Shown here one piece after another: positions 26,327-34,274 of a stretch of DNA of 56,039 nucleotides. Every line of letters starts with the position of its first letter. Positions within the stretch are counted from its first letter, which is position 1. The notes under the pieces were generated by a model that was not told the DNA's origin, did no database searches, and worked only from the letters and a program-made list of their open reading frames with translations. The position numbers were made by a program, and so were the translations under genes. The DNA comes from Paeniglutamicibacter psychrophenolicus (GTDB taxonomy: Bacteria; Actinomycetota; Actinomycetes; Actinomycetales; Micrococcaceae), in contig NZ_JAUSSH010000021.1 in NCBI RefSeq assembly GCF_030812255.1, forward strand, positions 1 through 56,039, written 5' to 3'.

Positions 26327-27451
26327 TCAGGAAATGAGTGTCTGTGTCCGTTCGGCGGCATCGAAGACGGTGTCCCGAAGGTTTTCATTGGCTTGGAAGG
26401 CCCTTCGTTGGCGATCGGCACCCGTTCCGGTGCGCTTGATCCTCTGGACCGCTTCCAAGACGTAGCGGAGGTCGCCATATTCCTCCAGGACCGGGCGTGT
26501 GTGGCTCAACAAGGCCGCAAGGGCTGCATCCACGGGGCAGAGGCGATTTTCGAGCGGGTGGAGCAGCGATCCCTGCAGACCGAGGCGGCTCGCCCTCCAG
26601 GAGGCCAGCCGCAGCACCTCGGTGGGGCAGGGCAGCGGAGGTTTGCCGCTCTGCCATTCCCTGCTGGCGCTTTCCACCAAGGCCCGGACCAGGGCGGCGA
26701 TGGCAGCCCCGTCGCCGGCCTCGAGGCAGACATCCGCGATGCGGACTTCAACGGTCGGGTGCCGGGAAGAGAGCCGGGCATCGAAGTACACCATGCCCTC
26801 GTCGAGCATCACGTCGCATTGGAGGAGGATTCCAACGATGTGCCGATATGCATCCGCCGAACCAAAAATGTCCGTGGGGCCGGCCGTCGGCCAGCGCCGC
26901 CAGGCCTGGTACCTGAAGCTTGCATATCCGCTGTCCGCCCCCTGCCAATAAGGCGAGTTGCTGCTCAACGCCAAGAGCAGGGGAAGCCACACGCGGATCC
27001 GGTCAAGCACCGCCACGGATTCCTCGTCCGACATCACCGAGACGTGGACATGGAACCCGCAGGTGAGTTGCTCCTTGAGGGTGATGCCGAACTTTCCTTC
27101 CATGGCGAGATAACGGGGCAACGGCACCAGGCTGGAGGCTGCCCGCATCGGGTATGTTCCCAGCGCCACGGCACGGCACCCGGACAAGCCCGCCAAACGG
27201 TCGGCTTCCTGCCGTCCCTTCACCATGGCTGCCGACAATGCCGACAGATCGCCGAAGGGAGCGGAGACCAATTCAACTTGTTCCTGCTTCAGTTCGTGGG
27301 CCAGCGAGGCAGCATCGACGTCTTGGGCTTCATGGCCCCCGAAATGGGTGGAGGTGCCGGAGGAACGCAGCACGTCTGCCGCCGTCGGGGCAAGCATCCC
27401 GGTGGCGGCATCAATGAGCAGCAGTTCTTCCTCGACCCCGAAGTTGCGCAT
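26327..27451 (-). CDS. YbdK-type carboxylate-amine ligase, copy 2
   Basis: This 374-aa member of glutamate-cysteine ligase family 2 starts MRNFGVEEELLLID, the metal-ATP binding N-terminus. Other signatures are CGFHVHVSV, NSPYWQGADSGYASFR and HPTVEVRIADVCLE. It is only distantly similar to the copy at 3506-4588, so the pair probably reflects separate functions rather than a recent duplication. The ribosome-binding site (TAGGG) is modest. The C-terminal ~40 residues are charged. The substrate is unknown; thiol synthesis, amide formation or stress-linked conjugation are possible. Confidence 0.87.
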   Translation of the reverse strand: MRNFGVEEELLLIDAATGMLAPTAADVLRSSGTSTHFGGHEAQDVDAASLAHELKQEQVELVSAPFGDLSALSAAMVKGRQEADRLAGLSGCRAVALGTYPMRAASSLVPLPRYLAMEGKFGITLKEQLTCGFHVHVSVMSDEESVAVLDRIRVWLPLLLALSSNSPYWQGADSGYASFRYQAWRRWPTAGPTDIFGSADAYRHIVGILLQCDVMLDEGMVYFDARLSSRHPTVEVRIADVCLEAGDGAAIAALVRALVESASREWQSGKPPLPCPTEVLRLASWRASRLGLQGSLLHPLENRLCPVDAALAALLSHTRPVLEEYGDLRYVLEAVQRIKRTGTGADRQRRAFQANENLRDTVFDAAERTQTLIS

Positions 27452-27992
27452 GGCCCTAGTTTTCCCGAACGCGGCCGGGATGAAAACAGTTTCGCATAGG
27501 GCGGAGGGATGAATCGGTGAATTGGTCTCGGCGTCTCACCATCTCGAGATGGACGGACCGAGACCAAGAAAGACGAACACGAGACTTGGGAGTGTGCCCA
27601 ACGATGCCGACAGGTCCCGTAACGGTCGTCGGATGACACCAGGCGAAACCACCGACTAGATGCCCCTTCCGTGTGGACGGTTGCCGGGGAGCGACCTCCA
27701 ACTGCGTCCGGCCTGGTCCACCGCCTTGGAGACTACCCGCACGGCGGTTGGCGCCAAGCACCGGAACATGATGGTCCAACACAGGCAAGGTAAATTGCGC
27801 GTCCAGCGTTCGGGGAACAGTCCAGGGTGGTGCATGGCGTGATAAACCTGATTGAGGAGTCACTTAACATCGACGGGTTTCGGCGTCGGCCCAGCGGCCA
27901 TCTGCCGGGACATGCGGGGCACCCCCGGTGGCGCCGGCGTGGTGCTCATGACTACTGGTCACGCCGCCAACTTGCTACGTAAGGAACACCCT
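27452..27992. other. Gene-poor region upstream of carbonic anhydrase
   Basis: About 540 bp without a convincing independent gene. The frame of the carbonic anhydrase stays open back to 27852, but that extension has no good start. The region holds the nested palindrome at 27522-27567 and an AT-rich patch near 27785-27870 that may contain the promoter. Confidence 0.45.
27522..27567. repeat. Nested palindrome
   Basis: TTGGTCTCGG at 27522-27531 is mirrored at 27558-27567, and inside the loop lies a second perfect palindrome CATCTCGAGATG at 27540-27551. It lies ~70 bp upstream of the minus-strand ligase gene. It might be an operator, a hairpin or an end of a lost mobile element. Confidence 0.5.
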
Positions 27993-28637
27993 ATGGCAGA
28001 CAAAGAAAACGACACGTCCCATCCGAACACCCCGGCCTTGGCATGGACCACCCTGATGGAGGGAAACAAGCGGTTTGTTGAGAACATCGCTTCCCATCCC
28101 AACCAAGATGCGGTCCGTCGTACTTCCCTGACGAGCGGGCAGCATCCGTTCGTGACGATCTTTGGTTGCTCGGATTCCCGTCTGGCCGCGGAGATCATCT
28201 TTGACATGGGTCTGGGCGACGCCTTTGTGGTCCGCACCGCTGGCCACGTCATTGACAACACGGCCTTGGGATCGATTGAGTTCGGTGAGGAGTACCTGAA
28301 GGTGCCGCTCATTGTGGTCTTGGGTCACGACAGCTGCGGTGCCGTCACCGCCACCAAGGCGGCCGTGGAGACGGGCAGCATGCCGGCCGGGCATGTCCGG
28401 GGCATCGTTGAACTCATCACCCCGTCCGTGCTCGCGGCCTTGCGGGAGGACAGCGCCAGTGGCATCGATTCCATGGTGACCGAGCACGTGAAGCAGACAG
28501 CCGCCCGCCTGCTGGAAGAATCCCCGATCATCGCCGCCGGCGTGTCCAGCGGCAAAACGGCTGTGGTGGGGCTGACCTACCACCTCAACGATGGCCGCGC
28601 GGAACTGGTTTACAACAGCGGCCCCATCGCTGCCTGA
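27993..28637 (+). CDS. Beta-class carbonic anhydrase
   Basis: This 214-aa zinc enzyme interconverts carbon dioxide and bicarbonate. Zinc ligands are visible: Cys59 and the catalytic Asp61/Arg63 pair in GCSDSR, then His112 and Cys115 in GHDSCGA. The motif VVRTAGHVIDNTALGSIEFG is also typical. AAGGAA precedes ATG 27993. The N-terminal ~20 residues are polar, with no signal peptide, so the enzyme is cytoplasmic. It is followed by a strong hairpin. It could serve bicarbonate supply for carboxylases. Confidence 0.94.
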   Translation: MADKENDTSHPNTPALAWTTLMEGNKRFVENIASHPNQDAVRRTSLTSGQHPFVTIFGCSDSRLAAEIIFDMGLGDAFVVRTAGHVIDNTALGSIEFGEEYLKVPLIVVLGHDSCGAVTATKAAVETGSMPAGHVRGIVELITPSVLAALREDSASGIDSMVTEHVKQTAARLLEESPIIAAGVSSGKTAVVGLTYHLNDGRAELVYNSGPIAA

Positions 28638-28657
28638 GCCGGCCGCAGCGTCAGCCG

Positions 28658-28690
28658 GCATGGCGGCGGCACCTCGGACCGCCGCCATGC
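28658..28690 (+). terminator. Terminator of carbonic anhydrase
   Basis: GCATGGCGGCGG at 28658-28669 pairs perfectly with 28679-28690 (12 bp, nine-base loop), 20 bp beyond the stop codon. Confidence 0.75.
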
Positions 28691-28852
28691 ATCCGCAGCC
28701 ACACCACCGTGAAGGTGCCCGATGTCAGTCGAGGGTGCTGTCCGGTCGGGGCGGCACCCGTCCGTAGCGGAAGCGGGTGTTGATGCATTTTCGGTGCCTC
28801 TTCGACCAGGTATCGGCAGCCGTGTGGATCGCGTTGCCGCTGGAAACCCCGT

Positions 28853-29773
28853 TCAGCCCTTGAGGCCGGTGGTGGCTACACCCTCTATGAAGTGCCGCTG
28901 GCCGATGAAGAACATCACGATCATCGGCAACGTGGTGATCACGCTGGCCGTGACAATCAATTCCCAGTGCCAGTTGCCGGCGAAGCCGAACTGGTCCACC
29001 ATGGCCTTGAGCCCGCGGGGGACCGTGAACGTGCTCGAATCCCGCAGGTAGATCAGCGGACGCATCAGGTCCGTCCACGCGGCCTGGGCCTCAAAGAGCA
29101 GGGTGACGATCAGGGCCGGCTTGCACAGCGGCAGGGCAAAATGGCGGAAGAGCTGCCAGTCGTTGGCGCCGTCGGTGCGGGCCGCCTCGAAGATCTGTCG
29201 GGGCACCCCGAGGAAGAACTGGCGCAGCAGGAAGATGTAGAAGGCCGAGCCGAACAAGTTCCCGGCCCACAGCGGGGTGAGCGTGCCTACCTGCCCCAAC
29301 GCGTTCCAGATCAGGAACGTGGGGATCAACGTGACGGCCCCGGGCAACATCATCGTGGCCAGCACCAGGAAGAACAGCGCATTGCGGCCGCGGAAGCGGT
29401 AGTAGGCAAAACCCCAAGCCACCATGGAGCTGCTCAGCGTCACCGCCACGGCCGCCAGCACGGTGACCAGCACGGTGTTGCCCATCCACAGCGCCAACGG
29501 CGCCGCGTTCCAGATTTCCACATAGTTTGCCAAGGTGGGGGTTTGCGGGAACAGCCGGTTGTCGAAGACCTCGGACTGCGGCTTGAACGATGCCGAAACA
29601 AGCCAGACCAACGGGTAGACGAATACCGCCATGGCCGCCAGGAGCGCAAGCCACAGCAGGAGTTTGAGCGGCGAGCGTCTCTTGGGCCGCGTCCTGCTCA
29701 ACTCCGGGACGGGAACCCGCCCGGGGTCCGGCTCGACGGCAGGGACTGGCTTCAGGATCGGGGTGCTAGCCAC
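28853..29773 (-). CDS. Sugar ABC transporter permease, MalG type
   Basis: The 306-aa inner-membrane protein has six predicted helices and the EAA loop (IFEAARTDGANDWQLFRHFALPL) that contacts the ATPase. The N-terminal ~35 residues are cytoplasmic and proline-rich, and SFKPQSEVF follows helix 1 as usual for MalG-type proteins. GTG at 29773 lies six bases after AAGGAG and overlaps the end of the upstream permease gene by eight bases, so translation is coupled. It is the last gene of the binding protein-permease-permease operon. The substrate is probably a mono- or oligosaccharide. Confidence 0.93.
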   Translation of the reverse strand: MASTPILKPVPAVEPDPGRVPVPELSRTRPKRRSPLKLLLWLALLAAMAVFVYPLVWLVSASFKPQSEVFDNRLFPQTPTLANYVEIWNAAPLALWMGNTVLVTVLAAVAVTLSSSMVAWGFAYYRFRGRNALFFLVLATMMLPGAVTLIPTFLIWNALGQVGTLTPLWAGNLFGSAFYIFLLRQFFLGVPRQIFEAARTDGANDWQLFRHFALPLCKPALIVTLLFEAQAAWTDLMRPLIYLRDSSTFTVPRGLKAMVDQFGFAGNWHWELIVTASVITTLPMIVMFFIGQRHFIEGVATTGLKG

Positions 29774-30695
29774 CGTCTTCTCCTTCGTAGAAAACCAGCT
29801 TGCGTCCCACGACGTACTGGATCGCGGTGATGACCATGATGATGGCGAAGAGCAGCCAAGCCATGGCCGAGGCGAAGCCCATGTTCAGGTATTCGAACGC
29901 CTGCCGGAAGAGGTAGATGACGTAGAACAGAGCGGCATCGTTGCTGTAGGTCCCGTTTCCTGCCCCGAAGTACGCGGTGTAGGCCTCGGTGAAAGACTGC
30001 AGTGCCGCAATGGTGTTGACAATGACCAGGAAGAACAACGTGCCCGAGATCATCGGCACGGTCACGGACGTGAAGCGGCGCAACGGACCGGCACCGTCCA
30101 CCAAAGCCGCGTCGTAGAGGTCCCGGGGCACGTTGTTCAACGCCGCCAGCAGGATGATGGTGGACCCGCCCAGGGTCCACAGGCTCATCAGCACAAGCCC
30201 GGGCTTGATCCAGGTGCTGTCGGTGGTCCAATCCGGCCCCGGGATACCGACGAAGCCCAGCACCGCATTGACCAGCCCGTTGTGCCCGTTGAAAAGCAGC
30301 AGCAACAAGATGCCCACGGCCACCGGGGGCGTCATGTTGGGCAAATAGAACACGGTGCGAAAGAAGCCGGTGGCACGCCTGGCCCGCATCAGCAGCATGG
30401 CCAGCAGCAGCGCGATGCCGATGTGCAGCGGCACCGACAATGCCGCATAGAACATCGTGTTGCGCAACGAGAGCATTACCCGCGGGTCCTGCCCGAGCTG
30501 GCGGTAGTTTTCCAGTCCCACGAAGTTCGGGTCGTTGAGCACGTCGTAGTCGGTCAGCGAGAGGTACCCGCTGTAGAGGATCGGCCACAGCGTGAAGACC
30601 AGGAAGCCCAGGATCCACGGGGAGATGAACAGCAGCGCATTCCGGGTCTGGCGCCGGTTGCGCTTGCGCAGCCTATAGGTTCTTGCGGTGTCCAC
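29766..30695 (-). CDS. Sugar ABC transporter permease, MalF type
   Basis: The 309-aa membrane protein has six predicted helices. It starts with a basic segment (YRLRKRNRRQTRN), then ALLFISPWILGFLVFTLWPI, typical of the MalF/UgpA branch, and has an EAA-type loop (LYDAALVDGAGPLRRFTSVTVPM). GTG at 30695 is chosen: it lies 11 bp after the binding-protein stop and follows GGGGCAG; the open frame further upstream overlaps the binding protein and is not expected to be translated. It pairs with the MalG-type permease as the transmembrane heterodimer. Confidence 0.92.
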   Translation of the reverse strand: MDTARTYRLRKRNRRQTRNALLFISPWILGFLVFTLWPILYSGYLSLTDYDVLNDPNFVGLENYRQLGQDPRVMLSLRNTMFYAALSVPLHIGIALLLAMLLMRARRATGFFRTVFYLPNMTPPVAVGILLLLLFNGHNGLVNAVLGFVGIPGPDWTTDSTWIKPGLVLMSLWTLGGSTIILLAALNNVPRDLYDAALVDGAGPLRRFTSVTVPMISGTLFFLVIVNTIAALQSFTEAYTAYFGAGNGTYSNDAALFYVIYLFRQAFEYLNMGFASAMAWLLFAIIMVITAIQYVVGRKLVFYEGEDGG

Positions 30696-30706
30696 CGACT
30701 GCCCCG

Positions 30707-32167
30707 CTATCCGGCGCTGCCGTCGGCGTCGGCCTTTTCCAGCGTTGACCACGCCTTGTCCAGGGCCGCCTGGGCCTCCTTCTGGGCAGTGGCCATGGAT
30801 TCGGCCGGGGAGGCCTTGCCGTTGAGCACGCGGTTGACCCCGTCCAGCCAGGCCTGCTTGAACTGGGCGTCCGCCGGGTTGGCCGGCAATGAGAACGATG
30901 CTTCGTTGGCCTCGTAGGAGGCCTGCACCGCTTCCTTCCACGGGCTTTCCAGGGCGGTGGAGGAGTCGACGTACTTGGCCTTGATTTGTTCATCGGCATT
31001 CTGGTTGGCGGTGAACAGGCCGGTGAACGGCTTCTTTTCCTTCTGGCGCGCCGTGGCTCGGGCCTCGGCTGCGGCCATCCACGAGGCGGTCTCGGTGATG
31101 GTCTTGATGTAGCGGCAGGCGGCCTGCGGATTCTTTCCGGCCGAGGGAATGGCCCAGGCGGATCCCGAGCCGAAGCTCAGGGGTTGCCCGGAGGTGGTCT
31201 TGAAGGTGTCAAAGGCCATGGGCGCCTGCGGAGAGACGTCGTTGAGGATGTTGACGTACCACTGTTCCATGGGCATGGCCCCCAGCACCCCGGTGGCGAA
31301 CTGGTTGCCCTTGCCGAAGAAGTCGGCCGAATCGCGGAAGGCCTTCACGGAGCCGAAACCTCCCTGGTCGGTGTAGATGCCGACGCCGAATTCAAGGGTC
31401 GCTACGACCTTCGGGTCGTCGATCCGGGCGGTCTTGCCGTCGGCGGAGATCATGTCCGCGCCGTTGGCCTTGGCCCACAGCGGCAGGAACTCGGGCAGCT
31501 TCGAGTCGAAGCCGATGACCGAGGGCTTGGATCCCTTCTGCTGCGCCAGCTTCTTGTTGGCCTCGGTGACCTTGCCCCAGTCCGATCCGTCCACATCGGA
31601 GGTGTCCAGTCCCGCTTTTTCCAGCAGCGTGCGGTTGGCCATGACGATCTGGACCTGGTTGAACTCCGGGATGCCGTAGATGTGTCCGCCGAAGGTGACC
31701 TGGTCGAGGGCGGGCTTGCGGAAGTCATCCAGGGAGATCGTCTCCCCGGTGATGCAGGTGTCGATCGGCATGATGGCCTTGCGGGCGGCGAAGGTGCCCA
31801 GCTGGTCGCGGTTGGCATAGATCAAATCCGGGGCATCCCCTGCCGCCACCGCCGACAGGAATTGCTGGACATCCAGCTCGCCCTCCACGGCCTTGACGGT
31901 CGCCGGCGCTATGGCCTTGCCGGCGAGGTCCGCCCGGGTGCGGGCCACTTCGTCGGCGTCGGCGTTGTAGCCCATGATGTTGAGCACCCCGCTGAGCTCG
32001 GCTCCGGCCGGGAACTGGTCCGGGCCCTGCGCCGTGACGTTGGGCTGGGTCCCGGTGGCGCAGCCGACAAGAAGCACCGATGCGGCTGCGGCCACCGCCA
32101 CGGCAGTCCTGCTGCGGCGGGCCAGCCCCGGCTCAAGGGGCGGGGGACACGAATCCTTGAAGTACAT
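30707..32167 (-). CDS. Sugar ABC transporter substrate-binding lipoprotein
   Basis: This 486-aa family 1 extracellular solute-binding protein has a positively charged N-terminus, a hydrophobic stretch and the lipobox LLVGC (Cys36), so it is membrane-anchored outside the cell. Internal features such as APDLIYANRDQLGTFAARKAIMPID and YGIPEFNQVQIVMANRTLLEKAG are typical of this family. GAGGAGGAACC precedes the ATG at 32167. It is the first gene of the transporter operon. No ATPase gene follows; a shared MsiK-type ATPase elsewhere probably energises the system. No LacI-type regulator is adjacent. Confidence 0.93.
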   Translation of the reverse strand: MYFKDSCPPPLEPGLARRSRTAVAVAAAASVLLVGCATGTQPNVTAQGPDQFPAGAELSGVLNIMGYNADADEVARTRADLAGKAIAPATVKAVEGELDVQQFLSAVAAGDAPDLIYANRDQLGTFAARKAIMPIDTCITGETISLDDFRKPALDQVTFGGHIYGIPEFNQVQIVMANRTLLEKAGLDTSDVDGSDWGKVTEANKKLAQQKGSKPSVIGFDSKLPEFLPLWAKANGADMISADGKTARIDDPKVVATLEFGVGIYTDQGGFGSVKAFRDSADFFGKGNQFATGVLGAMPMEQWYVNILNDVSPQAPMAFDTFKTTSGQPLSFGSGSAWAIPSAGKNPQAACRYIKTITETASWMAAAEARATARQKEKKPFTGLFTANQNADEQIKAKYVDSSTALESPWKEAVQASYEANEASFSLPANPADAQFKQAWLDGVNRVLNGKASPAESMATAQKEAQAALDKAWSTLEKADADGSAG

Positions 32168-32307
32168 GGTTCCTCCTCATTGCCGTTCCGGTGCGGGTGC
32201 AGCGCCGGCTGGCCGGCTCAGGGCTCCGCTGTGAATTGCTTCGATGGCCGAAGCGATTGGTGCATGAAGCCAACGCTGATATGTAGCCGAGTTTGTCAAT
32301 AGGCAGA

Positions 32308-32349
32308 GAAGAACGACTCCGGGCGAGCAAATGCCCGGGGTCGTTCTTC
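32308..32349. terminator. Long hairpin, likely terminator
   Basis: A 17-bp stem from 32308-32324 pairs with 32333-32349, with one G-T wobble and an eight-base loop. It lies between genes on the minus strand. Confidence 0.6.
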
Positions 32350-32505
32350 ATGTACCGCTGGGCGGGCCACCGAGGCTGTCCATGGTTTTGCACCTCGCGC
32401 CGCAGGGGCAGTCCGGCAGGGACCGAACACGGGCCCGTTGCCGGGGTGGTGGGGCCCGGCGGGGCCAGCAGGCAGGGCCAGGCCTTGTTGCCGGCCCAAC
32501 GACTA

Positions 32506-32555
32506 GGGCCCCGGGTCCATCGGTTCCCGCGGCGGGAGCGATGGACCCGGGGCCC
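32506..32555 (-). terminator. Terminator of the membrane cassette (copy 1)
   Basis: A perfect 17-bp stem at 32506-32522 pairs with 32539-32555 across a 16-base loop that is itself GC-palindromic. It starts 18 bp after the stop of the minus-strand gene at 32574-33002. Confidence 0.8.
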
Positions 32556-32573
32556 CGGGAAATACGGGCCGGA

Positions 32574-33002
32574 TCAGGTGCCCAGGTCGGGATCCACGGG
32601 CCGGGTGGGGGAGGCGGGGTTCGGGCCGGCCGGGCCGGGGTTCCGGCCGTGCGGTCCGACAGCCTTGCGGAACACCACCGCGGCCGCCAGTCCGATCAGC
32701 GCCGCGACGCCCAGGACTGCAAGCGTGCCCTTTCCACGGGCCCGCTTGGTCCCGATCCTGCGCTGTGCCGTGACCAGGGCCTGCTCCACGGACTTGCGGG
32801 CGCGCCGGGCGGCCTTGCGGTTGCCGGTGACGGTGGCGACGACTTCCTCGGAGGCACGGGCCAGTCCCGCGGGGTCGAGTTTGTCCACCGCGTGGCGCAC
32901 CGAGTCCTCCAAATGCGCCGGATATTCCTGCTTTGCCTTCTTGGCCCATTGCCCCAGCTGGGCCCGGACCGTCTTCATCTGCTTGTCGAGCTCATGCATC
33001 AT
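32574..33002 (-). CDS. Coiled-coil/single-TM protein of the LapA cassette, copy 1
   Basis: The 142-aa protein begins MMHELDKQMKTVRAQLGQWA, a likely amphipathic or coiled-coil segment to about residue 90 (LARASEEVVATVTGNRKAARRARKSVE is the best-conserved part). A single membrane helix follows (LAVLGVAALIGLAAAVVF, ~97-114), then a Pro/Gly tail. It is a clear paralogue of the protein at 41700-42122. It lies 23 bp downstream of a LapA-like gene, as the paralogue does. The topology suggests a cytoplasmic coiled-coil anchored in the membrane. No characterised family was recognised. Two adjacent ATG codons can serve as start. Confidence 0.68.
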   Translation of the reverse strand: MMHELDKQMKTVRAQLGQWAKKAKQEYPAHLEDSVRHAVDKLDPAGLARASEEVVATVTGNRKAARRARKSVEQALVTAQRRIGTKRARGKGTLAVLGVAALIGLAAAVVFRKAVGPHGRNPGPAGPNPASPTRPVDPDLGT

Positions 33003-33025
33003 GGGCCCCTTTCTCTTCGGTTTGG

Positions 33026-33385
33026 CTATTTTGCGTGCCGTTCCAGGCGCCGGGAGGCGGCCCCGGCACGACTGCGCAGCTGGATGATGCGCACCGCTGC
33101 GACGATGGCCACGACCACGGCGCCTCCCACGGCGGCGAGCAGCATCGAGATGCCCAATGCCATCTGCCCCTCTAATCCGAGGAAGTAGATGGTGGTCTGC
33201 GCCTGGTTTTGCATCATGAAGATCACCAAGAGGATCAGCACCGCGATGCCGACGATGGTGAAGGCCCACACGACCGCGGCCCGCGTGCTGGCCTTGGCGT
33301 CCTTGGGATCCTTGGCGGGGGACGTGCGGGTAGGCGGCCTGGGCACCGGGTCGGGTTCCGGCGTGGCCCTGGGTTGTTCGACCAT
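33026..33385 (-). CDS. LapA-like (DUF1049) membrane protein, copy 1
   Basis: The 119-aa protein has a proline-rich cytoplasmic N-terminus of ~38 residues and two membrane helices (about 40-58 and 75-97) joined by MMQNQAQTTIYFLGLEGQMALG. The ...QN...V-F...-L...-L...-R-L pattern is that of the LapA/DUF1049 domain. In Gram-negative bacteria LapA assists lipopolysaccharide assembly; the role in actinobacteria, which lack it, is unknown. ATG at 33385 is followed by MVEQPRATPEPD; the ribosome-binding site is GGAGG. It is followed by the coiled-coil/TM gene. A paralogue lies at 42183-42521. Confidence 0.8.
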   Translation of the reverse strand: MVEQPRATPEPDPVPRPPTRTSPAKDPKDAKASTRAAVVWAFTIVGIAVLILLVIFMMQNQAQTTIYFLGLEGQMALGISMLLAAVGGAVVVAIVAAVRIIQLRSRAGAASRRLERHAK

Positions 33386-33518
33386 GGGATACCTCCAATT
33401 GCGTGTCGCGGGGAAACCGCTGCAGGGGCGGTCCCCGTCGCTGGCCCGGGACGTTGGGTCCGGTGTTGCCAACCTATGCGCATCGACCACGGGAGGCAAG
33501 ACACTGCACCGGTGCCGC

Positions 33519-34274
33519 TCAGCGGCCGGGCCTGCCAACGTGCGACAGGACACCGGGCTCCAGTGCCCGCAGGTAATCGGCAAAGCCGGCCTCCAGACGG
33601 CCGTGCAGGCGCCCGGAGGTGACGGCATGCAGCCGGGCGGTGGCCCTGATCCGCGCACCGCCGGCGCGCAGCTTGTCGACCAGCAATGCGTCTTCGTGCA
33701 CCGGCACCGGATCGAAGCCGCCCACAGACAGGTAGGCCGAGGCCCGGAACCCGAGGTTTGCTCCGTGGACGTGCCCGTGGCCCTCGGTCCGGACATGGGA
33801 CTGCTGCCACAATCCAAAAAGGTGTTCCCCCAGTTCCGCCCGGTCCGGTTCCACTGTCCCGGTGACCACGTCGACGCCGGATTCGGCCAGTTCCAGCTGC
33901 CCGGTCAGCCAATGCCGCGGCACCCGGGTATCGGCGTCAGTGCAGGCGATCCAGGTATGCGCGAGGTCGTTGCGGCCAGCCGCGGAGGCTCCGCCCAGGG
34001 CCTGCGCCACGCCGGCGGCCCGGGTGGCGCCCACGGAACCACAATCCACGGCGAGCACCTCGACGCGGCGATCCCGGGCCTCGGCGGCCTCGGCGATTGC
34101 CCCCGAGCCATCGCGGCAGCAGTCCAGGACCAGCGTGAGCCCCACCCGGAGCCCGGGACGTGCGTCGCCCACCTGGTTCATGGCTGCCTGCAGGTGCCTC
34201 AGGCACCCGCCGAGCAACGCCTCCTCGTTGTGCACCGGCACGACGATGGCCAGCCTCCGGATCCCGTCACCCAT
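33519..34274 (-). CDS. Family 2 glycosyltransferase
   Basis: The 251-aa protein starts MGDGIRRLAIVVPVHNEE, the nucleotide-sugar binding strand of GT2 enzymes, and has the metal-binding ACTDADTRVP motif. HGANLGFRASAYLSVGGFDPVPVHEDALLVDKL is the acceptor-side region with the ED motif. It has no membrane helix, so it is a soluble transferase. ATG 34274 overlaps the end of the PIG-L/methyltransferase gene by eight bases. It is the last gene of a four-gene overlapping operon (DUF6766, acyl-CoA dehydrogenase, PIG-L-MTase, GT2). The product is unknown. Confidence 0.88.
   Translation of the reverse strand: MGDGIRRLAIVVPVHNEEALLGGCLRHLQAAMNQVGDARPGLRVGLTLVLDCCRDGSGAIAEAAEARDRRVEVLAVDCGSVGATRAAGVAQALGGASAAGRNDLAHTWIACTDADTRVPRHWLTGQLELAESGVDVVTGTVEPDRAELGEHLFGLWQQSHVRTEGHGHVHGANLGFRASAYLSVGGFDPVPVHEDALLVDKLRAGGARIRATARLHAVTSGRLHGRLEAGFADYLRALEPGVLSHVGRPGR

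Larger units (their letters stand above)
32168..32573. other. Intergenic region with two strong hairpins
   Basis: About 400 bp between the sugar transporter operon and the next minus-strand gene, holding the hairpins at 32308-32349 and 32506-32555. No gene is supported. The segment 32168-32300 probably carries the transporter promoter and any operator, but no clear boxes were chosen. Confidence 0.5.

Noticed and set aside
25535-27499. 654-codon open frame on the + strand
   Set aside because: It runs antisense to DUF4193 and the second YbdK ligase, both of which have recognisable motifs.
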